DNA of 50,996 nt, from the NCBI GenBank assembly GCA_030153935.1, contig JASKKX010000002.1, positions 1 through 50,996 on the forward strand, written 5' to 3'. The notes under the pieces are model-generated. The model made no database searches. It was given only the letters and a program-made list of their open reading frames with translations, and was not told the DNA's origin. The position numbers were made by a program, and so were the translations under genes. This DNA is from Verrucomicrobiota bacterium. GTDB lineage: Bacteria; Verrucomicrobiota; Kiritimatiellia; Kiritimatiellales; Tichowtungiaceae. This document shows positions 8,697 to 16,651 of the stretch, piece by piece (position 1 is the first letter of the stretch; each line of letters starts with the position of its first letter).

Positions 8697-8968
8697 TTTC
8701 CACCCTCCTTTGCCGGGCAGAATTCCCGGAGAATATCCAGCAGGGTTTCCCGATCCACCTTATGGAAACGCCGACCGTTCACAAGCAGGTTCGGCCCTTC
8801 AGCACAGCAGCCTTCGCAGCGGGTTCCTGTCAGTTCGACGTCGGCTTGCAGCCGGTTTTTATCAAGCCAGTTCTCGATCACTTCCAGATTAGCCCCGTTG
8901 CCGCGGGCGAAACAGGAGCTGCCCATGCACACCGTAATCGTCACTGTGTTCCGCTTTTCAGTTTTCAT
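8693..8968 (-). CDS. Thioredoxin-like [2Fe-2S] ferredoxin, first gene of hydrogenase operon
   Basis: A 91-residue NuoE-like [2Fe-2S] protein. Ligand cysteines C14 and C19 (C-x4-C) and C51 and C55 (C-x3-C) are at the expected spacing. It likely donates or accepts electrons for the sensory hydrogenase encoded next, with which it overlaps by 4 bases. A GGAGG-type ribosome-binding site precedes the ATG. The promoter region upstream is shared with the divergent adhE gene and contains two palindromic operator candidates. Confidence 0.84.
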   Translation of the reverse strand: MKTEKRNTVTITVCMGSSCFARGNGANLEVIENWLDKNRLQADVELTGTRCEGCCAEGPNLLVNGRRFHKVDRETLLDILREFCPAKEGGK

Positions 8969-9031
8969 CTGAACCTCCTGTTTCTCTGTTTTCCGCCCAT
9001 CCCGAAAAAAAGTTTAAAATTATGGTTGCAT

Positions 9032-9059
9032 ACGATATGTAATTATCGATATATGTCAA
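9032..9059 (-). promoter_or_regulatory. Candidate promoter of the hydrogenase operon
   Basis: On the minus strand a perfect TTGACA (9059-9054) is followed after 16 bases by TATCGT (9037-9032). The -35 lies inside the operator-like palindrome 9045-9064 in the same register as the -35 of rex inside its palindrome. The -10 matches the consensus at only four of six positions. Confidence 0.5.
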
Positions 9060-9064
9060 TCGTT
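9045..9064. promoter_or_regulatory. Putative Rex operator, hydrogenase-proximal
   Basis: On the minus strand the site reads AACGATTGACATATATCGAT, identical to the rex-promoter site at 16 of 20 positions, including the embedded TTGAC. Spacer length between the ATCG arms is 8 bases, as at the other two sites. It covers the -35 of the hydrogenase promoter. Confidence 0.6.
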
Positions 9065-9072
9065 TTAAATTA

Positions 9073-9092
9073 ATCGATTTTTACAGATCGAT
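9073..9092. promoter_or_regulatory. Putative Rex operator, adhE-proximal
   Basis: ATCGATTTTTACAGATCGAT has perfect 6-bp arms and an 8-base spacer. Its centre is 28 bp from that of the neighbouring site at 9045-9064, and it ends 27 bases before the adhE ATG. Binding here would be expected to block adhE transcription or promoter clearance. Rex is the likely ligand by gene context, not by proof. Confidence 0.6.
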
Positions 9093-9119
9093 AAAGCGAG
9101 CCACCAAGAAGGAGACGTT

Positions 9120-11696
9120 ATGACCAAAGCAGATACTGAAAAACTGGATACAATAATCCAGACCATGAAAACGGCGCAGGAACTCTATGCGCAGTTTTCA
9201 CAGGAGCAGGTCGACCGGATTTTCCGCAGCGCGGCGATTGCCGCCAACGCCGCCCGCATCCGGCTGGCCAAAGAAGCCGTTGCCGAGACCGGCATGGGCA
9301 TCGTTGAAGACAAGGTAATCAAAAATCACTTTGCTTCGGAATATATCTACAACAAATACAAAGACTGTAAAACCTGCGGCGTGGTGGAAGCCGATCCCAC
9401 GTTCGGAATCCGCCGGATCGCCGAACCGATCGGTATCATTGCCGGGGTTGTGCCGACCACGAATCCGACATCCACCGCGATTTTCAAATCGCTGATTGCA
9501 CTTAAAACCCGCAATGCGATTATCTTTTCCCCTCACCCGCGGGCAAAAAAATGCACCGCAGCGGCAGCCAGGCTGATCGAAAGGGCGGCGGTTGAAGCCG
9601 GTGCGCCGGAAGGTTTGATCGCCTGTATCGAAGAACCGACGGTTGAACTGTCGAACGCACTGATGCGTCACCCGGAAATCAGCCTGATTCTGGCGACCGG
9701 CGGACCGGGGATGGTGAAAGCGGCCTATAGCAGCGGCAAGCCGGCCATCGGCGTCGGCGCGGGCAATACGCCGGCGATCATCGACGAAACCGCCTGCATA
9801 AAAACCGCAATCAACAGCATTCTGATCAGCAAGACGTTCGACCACGGCGTGATCTGCGCCTCGGAGCAAAGCGTGGTTGTGGTCGAAAGCGTTTATGAAG
9901 AGGTGAAAGCCGAATTCAAAATGCGCAGCGCCTATCTGTTGAATGCCAAAGAAAAGAAAGCGGTCGGCGAAACCATCATTAAAGACGGACGTCTCAACGC
10001 GGAGATCGTCGGACAGCCGGCGGCGAAAATCGCGACGCTGGCCGGAATTGAAGTTCCCGCCGACACCAAAGTGCTGATCGGTGAAGCCAAAGAGATCGGA
10101 GAACAGGAACCTTTTGCCCACGAGAAGCTTTCGCCGGTGCTGGCACTCTATAAGGCAAAGGATTTTCAGGATGCCGTCGGGAAAGCGGTCGCGCTGGTGA
10201 AATTCGGCGGGATCGGCCATACCTCGGTGCTCTACACCGACCCGCTCAATCAGGATCGCGTTCTCACCTTCGGGGAGCAGATGAAAACCGGACGTATACT
10301 GGTCAACATGCCCAGCTCACAGGGGGCCATCGGCGACCTTTACAACTTCAAGCTCGAACCGTCGTTGACACTGGGCTGCGGCAGCTGGGGCGGAAACTCA
10401 ATCAGCGAAAACGTGGGAGTGAAACATCTGATGAACATCAAGACCGTCGCGGAACGCCGTGAAAACATGCTGTGGTACAAAGTGCCGCCGAAGCTCTACT
10501 TCAAGTACGGCTGCCTGCCGGTTGCCCTCAGAGATCTGGAAGACCGCCGGCGCGCGTTTGTCGTTACTGACAAACCGCTCTACGACCTCGGCATGGCCGA
10601 GCGCGTGACGAATGTGCTCGAAAAGATGGGAATCGACTGCGAAGTTTTCTACGATGTCAAACCCGATCCGGATCTGAGCACGATCAAAAAAGGCCTGAAA
10701 GTCATGAACAGCTTCAAGCCGGACGTGATCATCGCTCTCGGTGGTGGATCGCCGATGGACGCCGCCAAGATTATGTGGCTGATGTACGAAAGCCCGGAAA
10801 CGAAATTCGAAGACCTTGCCATGCGGTTTATGGACATCGAAAAGCGGATCTGCGTCTTTCCGACCCTTGGGAAAAAAGCGCAGATGGTCGCCATCCCGAC
10901 CACCAGCGGAACCGGCTCGGAAGTCACGCCGTTTGCCGTCGTCACCGACGACAAAACCGGTGCCAAATATCCGATTGCCGACTACGCGCTGACGCCGAGC
11001 ATGGCGATTGTCGATCCGGAGCTGGTCATGGGGATGCCCAAAGGGCTGACTGCCTTCTCGGGAATCGACGCCCTCACCCATGCCATCGAAGCGATGGTCA
11101 GCGTTCTCAGCACCGAGTTCACCAATGCCCAGGCACTGGAAGCGATTCGGCTGCTGTTTAAATACCTGCCGACCGCTTATGAACACGGGGACGACCGGAA
11201 AGCGCGCGAAAAAGTGCATTACGCGGCCTGCCTGGCCGGCATGGCCTTTGCCAACGCCTTCCTCGGCATCTGCCACAGCATGGCGCACAAACTCGGCGCA
11301 GCGCATCACCTGCCGCACGGACTGGCCAATGCCCTGCTGATCAACGAAACGATCCGTTTCAACGCAACGGACAATCCGCTGAAACAGGCCGCCTTCTCGC
11401 AGTACACCTGGCCGACCGCCAAAGAGCGTTATGCCCGCATCGCGGACTATCTCGGACTCGGCGGAAAAACCAACGACGAAAAAGTTGAACGGCTCATCAA
11501 AGCAATCAACGGGCTGAAAGCCGAACTGGCCATCCCGGCGACCATCAAAGATGCCGGCGTGCCGGAGAAGGCGTTTTATGACGGACTCGATGAACTGGCG
11601 GAAAACGCCTTCGACGACCAGTGCACCGGCGCCAATCCGCGCTACCCGCTGATCCGCGAAATCAAGGAGCTCTACATCGCGGCCTACGAAGGATAG
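9120..11696 (+). CDS. adhE: Bifunctional aldehyde-alcohol dehydrogenase AdhE
   Basis: An 858-residue two-domain enzyme that reduces acetyl-CoA to acetaldehyde and then to ethanol with two NADH, a main route for NAD+ regeneration in fermentation; family members assemble into spirosomes. The N-terminal CoA-acylating aldehyde dehydrogenase has its catalytic cysteine in GVICASE (C246). The C-terminal iron-dependent alcohol dehydrogenase starts near residue 450, with GGGSPMDAAK for NAD and iron ligands in HSMAHKLGAAHHLPHG (H719 onward). An AAGGAG ribosome-binding site precedes the ATG. The gene is monocistronic: a strong hairpin follows 22 bases after the stop. It is divergent from the hydrogenase operon, and the intergenic region holds two putative Rex operators. 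Confidence 0.97.
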   Translation: MTKADTEKLDTIIQTMKTAQELYAQFSQEQVDRIFRSAAIAANAARIRLAKEAVAETGMGIVEDKVIKNHFASEYIYNKYKDCKTCGVVEADPTFGIRRIAEPIGIIAGVVPTTNPTSTAIFKSLIALKTRNAIIFSPHPRAKKCTAAAARLIERAAVEAGAPEGLIACIEEPTVELSNALMRHPEISLILATGGPGMVKAAYSSGKPAIGVGAGNTPAIIDETACIKTAINSILISKTFDHGVICASEQSVVVVESVYEEVKAEFKMRSAYLLNAKEKKAVGETIIKDGRLNAEIVGQPAAKIATLAGIEVPADTKVLIGEAKEIGEQEPFAHEKLSPVLALYKAKDFQDAVGKAVALVKFGGIGHTSVLYTDPLNQDRVLTFGEQMKTGRILVNMPSSQGAIGDLYNFKLEPSLTLGCGSWGGNSISENVGVKHLMNIKTVAERRENMLWYKVPPKLYFKYGCLPVALRDLEDRRRAFVVTDKPLYDLGMAERVTNVLEKMGIDCEVFYDVKPDPDLSTIKKGLKVMNSFKPDVIIALGGGSPMDAAKIMWLMYESPETKFEDLAMRFMDIEKRICVFPTLGKKAQMVAIPTTSGTGSEVTPFAVVTDDKTGAKYPIADYALTPSMAIVDPELVMGMPKGLTAFSGIDALTHAIEAMVSVLSTEFTNAQALEAIRLLFKYLPTAYEHGDDRKAREKVHYAACLAGMAFANAFLGICHSMAHKLGAAHHLPHGLANALLINETIRFNATDNPLKQAAFSQYTWPTAKERYARIADYLGLGGKTNDEKVERLIKAINGLKAELAIPATIKDAGVPEKAFYDGLDELAENAFDDQCTGANPRYPLIREIKELYIAAYEG

Positions 11697-11718
11697 TCCA
11701 TCGGCAACTTCCCGGTTT

Positions 11719-11751
11719 CCAGGGATTGGAAGAAATTTTTCCAATTCCTGG
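11719..11751. terminator. Bidirectional terminator between adhE and tilS
   Basis: CCAGGgATTGGAA pairs with TTCCAATtCCTGG to give a 13-bp stem with one G-U pair and a 7-base loop, followed within 8 bases by TTTTTT on the plus strand. It separates two convergent genes. The arms overlap a TTCCA-N5-TGGAA palindrome that recurs elsewhere in the window. Confidence 0.7.
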
Positions 11752-11763
11752 ACGCCACTTTTT

Positions 11764-13026
11764 TCAACGCGCGAGAGTCAAATGAAGTGCCGGTTCCGCA
11801 GGCGATGACAATTCCCAGCCGCGGGCGATGCGGTAGCCGGGCAGCCAGATAATCTCACCGCCGCACTCCACCACCGGCCAGCCGGCACGACGCCTCTTCG
11901 GGATCTTCAGATCCGTGAAAATATCCTGCAGCTTCTTTGAACCGTCCAAGCCGTACGGACTCATCCGGTCACCGGGTCGTGATGCGCGCACCGACACCGC
12001 CCGACCCGCAACCTTCGTCCGCGACACCGACGCCTCCCATGGCCCGCGCAGAATCCCGACGCCCTCTTCGATGCAGATGGGAAATGCAGACGCGACGTCC
12101 CTGTCGCGTTCCGTCCGCGGAAAATGCGACGGGGACGTCGCATCTACGCTTAAGAGTCCATATTCATTCACCAGACGCAGGCCTTCGAGATCGAGAAACT
12201 GCGTTCCATTCTTCTTCTCAGCAAACTCGATAACTCGTTCAACCGTTTCAAAACCCGGACTCACGCCCTGCCCGATCAGTCCGTCGCGGATCTCGCGGCG
12301 GCGGGCGGCGAGTTCCGGACGATCTGCCTCATCGCGCAGAATCGTCATCGTGCGCAGCAGATTTTCGGCGGCGCGGTCGTTGAGTTTTCCAAACAGGGGA
12401 AGAAGCTGCCGGCGGACAAAGTTGCGCGGGATGGTTTCGTCAGTGTTAGTCGCGTCCTCGCGCCATTCGATCCCTTCCTTTTCCAGCCAGCGGGAAATTT
12501 CTATCCGGCGGATTCCAAGCATTGGACGGATCAAGTGCATTGCGCCCAGTTTTTGAAAATACCGCATGCCCCCGACTCCGGACGGTCCGGTTCCGCGGGC
12601 GGCGCGCAGGAAGAAGGTTTCGAGCTGGTCGTCGGCATGGTGCGCGAGCGCAATGAGAAGGGTTGCGGTTTTAGGTCTGAGGTTCGGGGCGAGCGATCTG
12701 AAAAATTCATGCCGGGCTTCGCGGGCGGCCATTTCGAGCGAAAGGCCTTTTTCTTTGGCGAGCGCGGGGACGTCGACTTTCTGTGTGACACATTCAATGC
12801 CGAGTGTTGTGCAGAGCTCTTTGACGAACCGTTCGTCGGCGTCAGCCGCCGCACCGCGGAGGGAATGATTGAGGTGCGCAGCGGCAAGCGGATACCCCAG
12901 ACGGTTCAGGCTGTGCAACAGCGCGACGGAGTCGGCCCCGCCGGAAACGCCGACTGCAACAGGCATCCCTTCGGGAATGAGGTTTTCCCGTTCAATCGCC
13001 GCTTGAACTTTTTCGATGAGTTCCAC
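11764..13026 (-). CDS. tilS: tRNA(Ile)-lysidine synthetase
   Basis: A 420-residue TilS, which modifies the wobble cytidine of tRNA-Ile(CAU) to lysidine so that it reads AUA. The N-terminal PP-loop ATPase motif SGGADS (residues ~29-34) and the AHLNHSLRG and AHHADDQLET blocks are diagnostic; the C-terminal TilS domain contains the conserved GDR-like RPGDRM stretch and KKLQDIFTDLKIPKRRR. The start is a GTG without a clear Shine-Dalgarno sequence; it is preceded by a TTAATTAAC-containing leader. Residues ~293-314 are encoded by an imperfect 62-bp palindrome that looks like an inserted repeat. The terminator at 11719-11751 lies just past the stop. Confidence 0.93.
   Translation of the reverse strand: MELIEKVQAAIERENLIPEGMPVAVGVSGGADSVALLHSLNRLGYPLAAAHLNHSLRGAAADADERFVKELCTTLGIECVTQKVDVPALAKEKGLSLEMAAREARHEFFRSLAPNLRPKTATLLIALAHHADDQLETFFLRAARGTGPSGVGGMRYFQKLGAMHLIRPMLGIRRIEISRWLEKEGIEWREDATNTDETIPRNFVRRQLLPLFGKLNDRAAENLLRTMTILRDEADRPELAARRREIRDGLIGQGVSPGFETVERVIEFAEKKNGTQFLDLEGLRLVNEYGLLSVDATSPSHFPRTERDRDVASAFPICIEEGVGILRGPWEASVSRTKVAGRAVSVRASRPGDRMSPYGLDGSKKLQDIFTDLKIPKRRRAGWPVVECGGEIIWLPGYRIARGWELSSPAEPALHLTLAR
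12086..12147. repeat. Imperfect palindromic element inside tilS
   Basis: Left arm GCAGACGCGACGTCCCTGTCGC (12086-12107) and right arm GCGACGGGGACGTCGCATCTAC (12126-12147) are inverted copies with three mismatches in 22 bases, around an 18-base centre. The core alternates GCGACG and CCCTGTCGC words, as in REP-type intergenic palindromes. It reads through in frame and encodes a hydrophilic stretch (SPSHFPRTERDRD) in the TilS C-terminal half, so it looks like a repeat domesticated within a coding gene. Confidence 0.65.
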
Positions 13027-13118
13027 AGCCGTTAATTAACGCGAACGGGCACGAATTAACAAGGCCGAAGCAAGTTTCGCCGCATAAAACGCAGGGAAGC
13101 CTGCACAAGTCCAATTTT

Positions 13119-14390
13119 TCAGCCCAGTTTTTCGAGGCCGCCCATGCAGGGGCGCAGGACTTCGGGGATGGTGACGGTACCGTCGGCGTTCTGGTTGTTT
13201 TCAATCAGGGCGACGACAAGGCGCGGCAGGGCGACGCCGGACCCGTTGAGGGTGTGGGCGAGCTGCGGCTTGCCGTTTACATCACGGCAGCGGATACGGG
13301 CGCGGCGGGCCTGATAGTCGCCGAAATTACTGACCGACGAGACTTCAAGCCAGCGTTTGACACCGGGCGCCCAGAGTTCAATGTCGTAGCATTTGGCGGC
13401 GCTGAAACCGAGATCGGCCGTGCAGAGTTCGATGACACGGTAGTGCAGGCCGAGTTTCTGCAGGACTTTTTCGGCTTCTCCGACGAGGATTTCGTGCTGT
13501 TTTTCAGAATCCTCCGGTCTGACCAAGTTGACCATTTCGACTTTGTCGAACTGGTGCAGGCGGAGCAGGCCGCGGGTGTCGCGGCCGGCGGCACCGGCCT
13601 CGCGTCGAAAGCACGGAGTGTAGGCGGTCAGTTTGAGCGGCAGGTCGTCTTCGATGATTTCTTCGCGGTAGAGGTTGGTGAGCGGCACTTCGGCCGTCGG
13701 TACCGGATAGAGTTCGTCGCCGTGGATGTGATACATGTCTTCGGCAAATTTGGGGAGCTGGCCGGTGCCGGTCATGGAATCCGCATTGCAGACGAAGGGC
13801 GGTTCGACTTCCGTGTACCCGTGTTCGGTGGTATGCAGGTCGAGCATGTATTGAATGAGCGCGCGCTGGAGGCGGGCGCCCTGCCCGGTGTAGACGGGAA
13901 AGCCGGAGCCGGTGATTTTCGCGCCGCGTTCAAAGTCGACCAGTTTGAGCGCTTCGCAAATGTCCCAGTGCGGTTTGATTTCGAAGTCGAATGTTTTCGG
14001 TTCGCCCCAGGTGCGCAGCACCGGGTTGTCGGCTTCGTCTTTGCCGACCGGCACACTGGCGTGCGGCAGGTTGGGAATGAAGAGCAGGATATTCAGAATG
14101 GTTTCATCGAGCTCGCGGACCTGTTCGTCCAGCGCGGAGATGCGGCCGCCGATCTCACGAACCTCTTCTTTCGCGGCCTCGGCTTCATCCTTTTTGCCGT
14201 CTTTCATAAGGCCTCCGATTTTTTTGGAAGCCGTGTTGCGTTCCTGTTTGAGGGTCTCCACTTCGGTGATGGCGGCGCGTCGTTCGGCATCCAGTTTAAG
14301 GAGGCCATCGATATCGGCGTCCGTCCTGCGATTGACGAGCGCCTGTTTGACCGCATCGGAGTTTTCACGAATCAGTTTGATATCCAGCAT
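13119..14390 (-). CDS. serS: Seryl-tRNA synthetase
   Basis: A 423-residue class II aminoacyl-tRNA synthetase. The N-terminal coiled-coil arm (about residues 30-105, rich in K/E/A) binds the tRNA-Ser long arm. Motif 2 is seen in TPCFRREAGAAGRDTRGLLRLHQFDK and motif 3 in NGSGVALPRLVVALIENNQ (landmarks). An AAGGA ribosome-binding site sits just upstream of the ATG. It is followed after 92 bases by tilS in the same orientation. Length and motifs are complete. Confidence 0.97.
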   Translation of the reverse strand: MLDIKLIRENSDAVKQALVNRRTDADIDGLLKLDAERRAAITEVETLKQERNTASKKIGGLMKDGKKDEAEAAKEEVREIGGRISALDEQVRELDETILNILLFIPNLPHASVPVGKDEADNPVLRTWGEPKTFDFEIKPHWDICEALKLVDFERGAKITGSGFPVYTGQGARLQRALIQYMLDLHTTEHGYTEVEPPFVCNADSMTGTGQLPKFAEDMYHIHGDELYPVPTAEVPLTNLYREEIIEDDLPLKLTAYTPCFRREAGAAGRDTRGLLRLHQFDKVEMVNLVRPEDSEKQHEILVGEAEKVLQKLGLHYRVIELCTADLGFSAAKCYDIELWAPGVKRWLEVSSVSNFGDYQARRARIRCRDVNGKPQLAHTLNGSGVALPRLVVALIENNQNADGTVTIPEVLRPCMGGLEKLG

Positions 14391-14502
14391 GGCGGCTATC
14401 CTTTTTAAAATAATCGGTTTCTGTCGAGAACACGGCGTTATCCGGTTTGCAAAGGCCCCGTTTTTACCTTTCCGCCGCGCAGTTGCAAAGGAAAACTCCG
14501 CG

Positions 14503-15393
14503 TTATCCGTCCATCAGCAGGAGAATCAGGATTGTGACGCTGTTGAAGGCGGCGTGCATGGTGATCGGCACCAGCAGAGATCGCGTGCGGGCATACGCCA
14601 GACAAAAGACGACAGACAGCAGAAAAAGCGGCGGGAATGACGGCAGATGAAGATGCAGTCCGCCGAAAATGAGCGAGACCAGGATGATTCCTGACCAGAA
14701 GCCCAGCCGCTGCACCAGAAACGGAAACAGAATTCCCCGGAAGATAATCTCTTCAAAAACCGGCGCGACGATGATGGCAATAAAGAACAGAACCATGCGC
14801 ATCGGCCAGGGTCCGGAAGCCGCCAGCACTGTCGTGATATCCTGCAGGGAAAAATCATATCCCAGCTTTTGCAGGAAAAGCTGAAAGACAGTGCTGTAAA
14901 ACCAGAGCATGGGCAGCGCGGCCAGATAGAACAACAGACCCAGGCCGATCCGCCGGGGCGCTTTCCTCCGGGAAAGCCCGAAAAACGCCGAACCTTTGAT
15001 TCCACTGAGCCGGAACAACAGAGCAATCAGGAACAGCACAGGGAAATGAAACGCAAGGCTCTGAAAGACTATGGTATGTCCTTCAAGCTGTCCGGCGGGA
15101 AACAGCAGCAGATAAAGCCAGGAGGCCAGCAGATAAAATCCGATGGTTATGCTGAAAACAGTCAGCAGCAGACGGGCAGGAATCGCCCGATCTTTCAGCG
15201 TATTTTTCAGTTCGTTCCAGTTGACCGGTCGTTTGATCCAGTGCAGAACCAGACCGACATCCACCGCGACCCCGATACAAAGGAGCAGCATAAAAAAAAT
15301 CCCGGCGGCAATCATTCCCGGGGGAGGATTGCTGTATTCCCAGAACGGCCGGCTCTGCGGCATTATTTCAGCAAGATGGATCAAGATGTTCAT
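14503..15393 (-). CDS. CPBP family intramembrane metalloprotease
   Basis: A 296-residue polytopic membrane protein of the CAAX protease and bacteriocin-processing (CPBP/Abi) family. The catalytic motifs appear in the expected order near the C-terminus: EEIIFR (EExxxR), FGGLH (FxxxH-like) and HAAFN (HxxxN). Seven to eight hydrophobic segments are visible. Bacterial members act in peptide processing, stress or self-immunity, but this gene has no neighbours that reveal a substrate. It lies 112 bases upstream of serS in the same direction and is divergent from asd. Confidence 0.85.
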   Translation of the reverse strand: MNILIHLAEIMPQSRPFWEYSNPPPGMIAAGIFFMLLLCIGVAVDVGLVLHWIKRPVNWNELKNTLKDRAIPARLLLTVFSITIGFYLLASWLYLLLFPAGQLEGHTIVFQSLAFHFPVLFLIALLFRLSGIKGSAFFGLSRRKAPRRIGLGLLFYLAALPMLWFYSTVFQLFLQKLGYDFSLQDITTVLAASGPWPMRMVLFFIAIIVAPVFEEIIFRGILFPFLVQRLGFWSGIILVSLIFGGLHLHLPSFPPLFLLSVVFCLAYARTRSLLVPITMHAAFNSVTILILLLMDG

Positions 15394-15473
15394 GTTCCAG
15401 CAGACAATAGCTTCTTGCGTTTGGTTTTTAAATCAAATACCTTGATTGCCTTTTACTGTTGAGGAGGGCCGAA

Positions 15474-16580
15474 ATGAAAACCGGTTTAATTGGATGGCGC
15501 GGGATGGTCGGTTCCGTTCTGATGGAACGCATGCAGGCCGAAAATGATTTTGATGCAATCGAACCCCTCTTTTTCTCGACCTCACAGGCAGGACAGACCG
15601 CCCCCGATGTCGGCAAAGGTGAGTCCGTTCTGCTCGACGCCTATGATCTGGAAGCTCTCGCCGGAACGGATGTGATTGTGACCTGTCAGGGCGGCAGCTA
15701 TACCGACGAAATCCATGGTAAACTGCGGGCTTGCGGATGGAACGGCTACTGGATCGATGCCGCCTCTACTCTGCGGATGGCCGAACAGGCCACCATTATT
15801 CTCGATCCGGTGAACCGCTCGGTCATCGACAAGGCACTGGCGGACGGCAAAAAAGATTTCATCGGCGGCAACTGTACGGTGAGCCTCATGCTGATGGCCA
15901 TCGGCGGACTTTTTAAAGCCGGGCTGGTTGAATGGATCTCTTCGATGACCTATCAGGCGGCCTCCGGAGCCGGTGCGCAGAATATGCGTGAACTGCTCGG
16001 CCAGATGGGCGCGCTCCACCAATCGGTCGCTGCCGAGCTGCAAAGTCCCTCTTCCGCGATTCTCGATATCGACCGGAAGGTAACCGCCTGTCTGCGCAGC
16101 GCAGCCCTTCCCACCCGGCACTTCGGCGCTCCGCTGGCGGGTTCACTCATTCCATGGATCGACAAAGCGGTCGCCGACGGCCAAACCAAAGAAGAATGGA
16201 AGGGGTTTGCGGAAACCAATAAGATTCTGCAAAACAACCCTGCCGTTCCGATCGACGGCCTCTGCGTTCGGATCGGCGCCATGCGCAGTCACAGCCAGGC
16301 GCTGACGATCAAGCTGACTGAAGATGTCTCTGTTGAAGAGATCACCGAAATCATTCGCAATGACAATCCGTGGGTGGACGTGGTGGACAACGACAAGGAA
16401 GATACGCTGGCGCGGCTGACGCCTGCCGCGATTTCCGGCACGCTGACCGTGCCGGTCGGCCGGATTCGCAAGATGAAGATGGGCCCGGAATATCTCACCG
16501 CTTTTACGGTCGGCGATCAGCTGCTCTGGGGCGCGGCCGAACCGCTGCGCCGGATGCTGCGCATTCTCCAGGAAAACTAA
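15474..16580 (+). CDS. asd: Aspartate-semialdehyde dehydrogenase
   Basis: A 368-residue NADPH-dependent enzyme converting aspartyl phosphate to aspartate semialdehyde, the branch point to diaminopimelate/lysine, threonine and methionine. The N-terminal nucleotide site ([17 protein letters not shown]) and the catalytic cysteine in GGNCTVSLM place it with the long enterobacterial-type Asd. The ATG at 15474, five codons into the ORF, is chosen because a strong GAGGAGG lies 5 bases before it. The gene ends at a clear hairpin terminator shared with convergent purQ. Confidence 0.95.
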   Translation: MKTGLIGWRGMVGSVLMERMQAENDFDAIEPLFFSTSQAGQTAPDVGKGESVLLDAYDLEALAGTDVIVTCQGGSYTDEIHGKLRACGWNGYWIDAASTLRMAEQATIILDPVNRSVIDKALADGKKDFIGGNCTVSLMLMAIGGLFKAGLVEWISSMTYQAASGAGAQNMRELLGQMGALHQSVAAELQSPSSAILDIDRKVTACLRSAALPTRHFGAPLAGSLIPWIDKAVADGQTKEEWKGFAETNKILQNNPAVPIDGLCVRIGAMRSHSQALTIKLTEDVSVEEITEIIRNDNPWVDVVDNDKEDTLARLTPAAISGTLTVPVGRIRKMKMGPEYLTAFTVGDQLLWGAAEPLRRMLRILQEN

Positions 16581-16606
16581 ACACGGTATACAATCCGGTC
16601 GACTCG

Positions 16607-16643
16607 AAAAAAAATCCCTGCCGTCCGCGACCGGGATTTTTTT
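16607..16643. terminator. Bidirectional terminator between asd and purQ
   Basis: AAAAAAAATCCC pairs with GGGATTTTTTT around a 14-base GC-rich loop. Each arm gives a U-run to the opposite strand, so it can stop transcription from both convergent genes. Confidence 0.8.
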
Positions 16644-16651
16644 ATTTCCGC

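Noticed and set aside
10398-11744. 448-codon minus-strand ORF across adhE
   Set aside because: It is a mirror of the highly biased codon use of adhE; it has no recognisable domain and overlaps a certain gene completely.
13033-13042. Perfect palindrome GTTAATTAAC before tilS as an operator
   Set aside because: It is short, AT-rich and not found elsewhere in a regulatory position; it is better explained as part of the SD-less leader.
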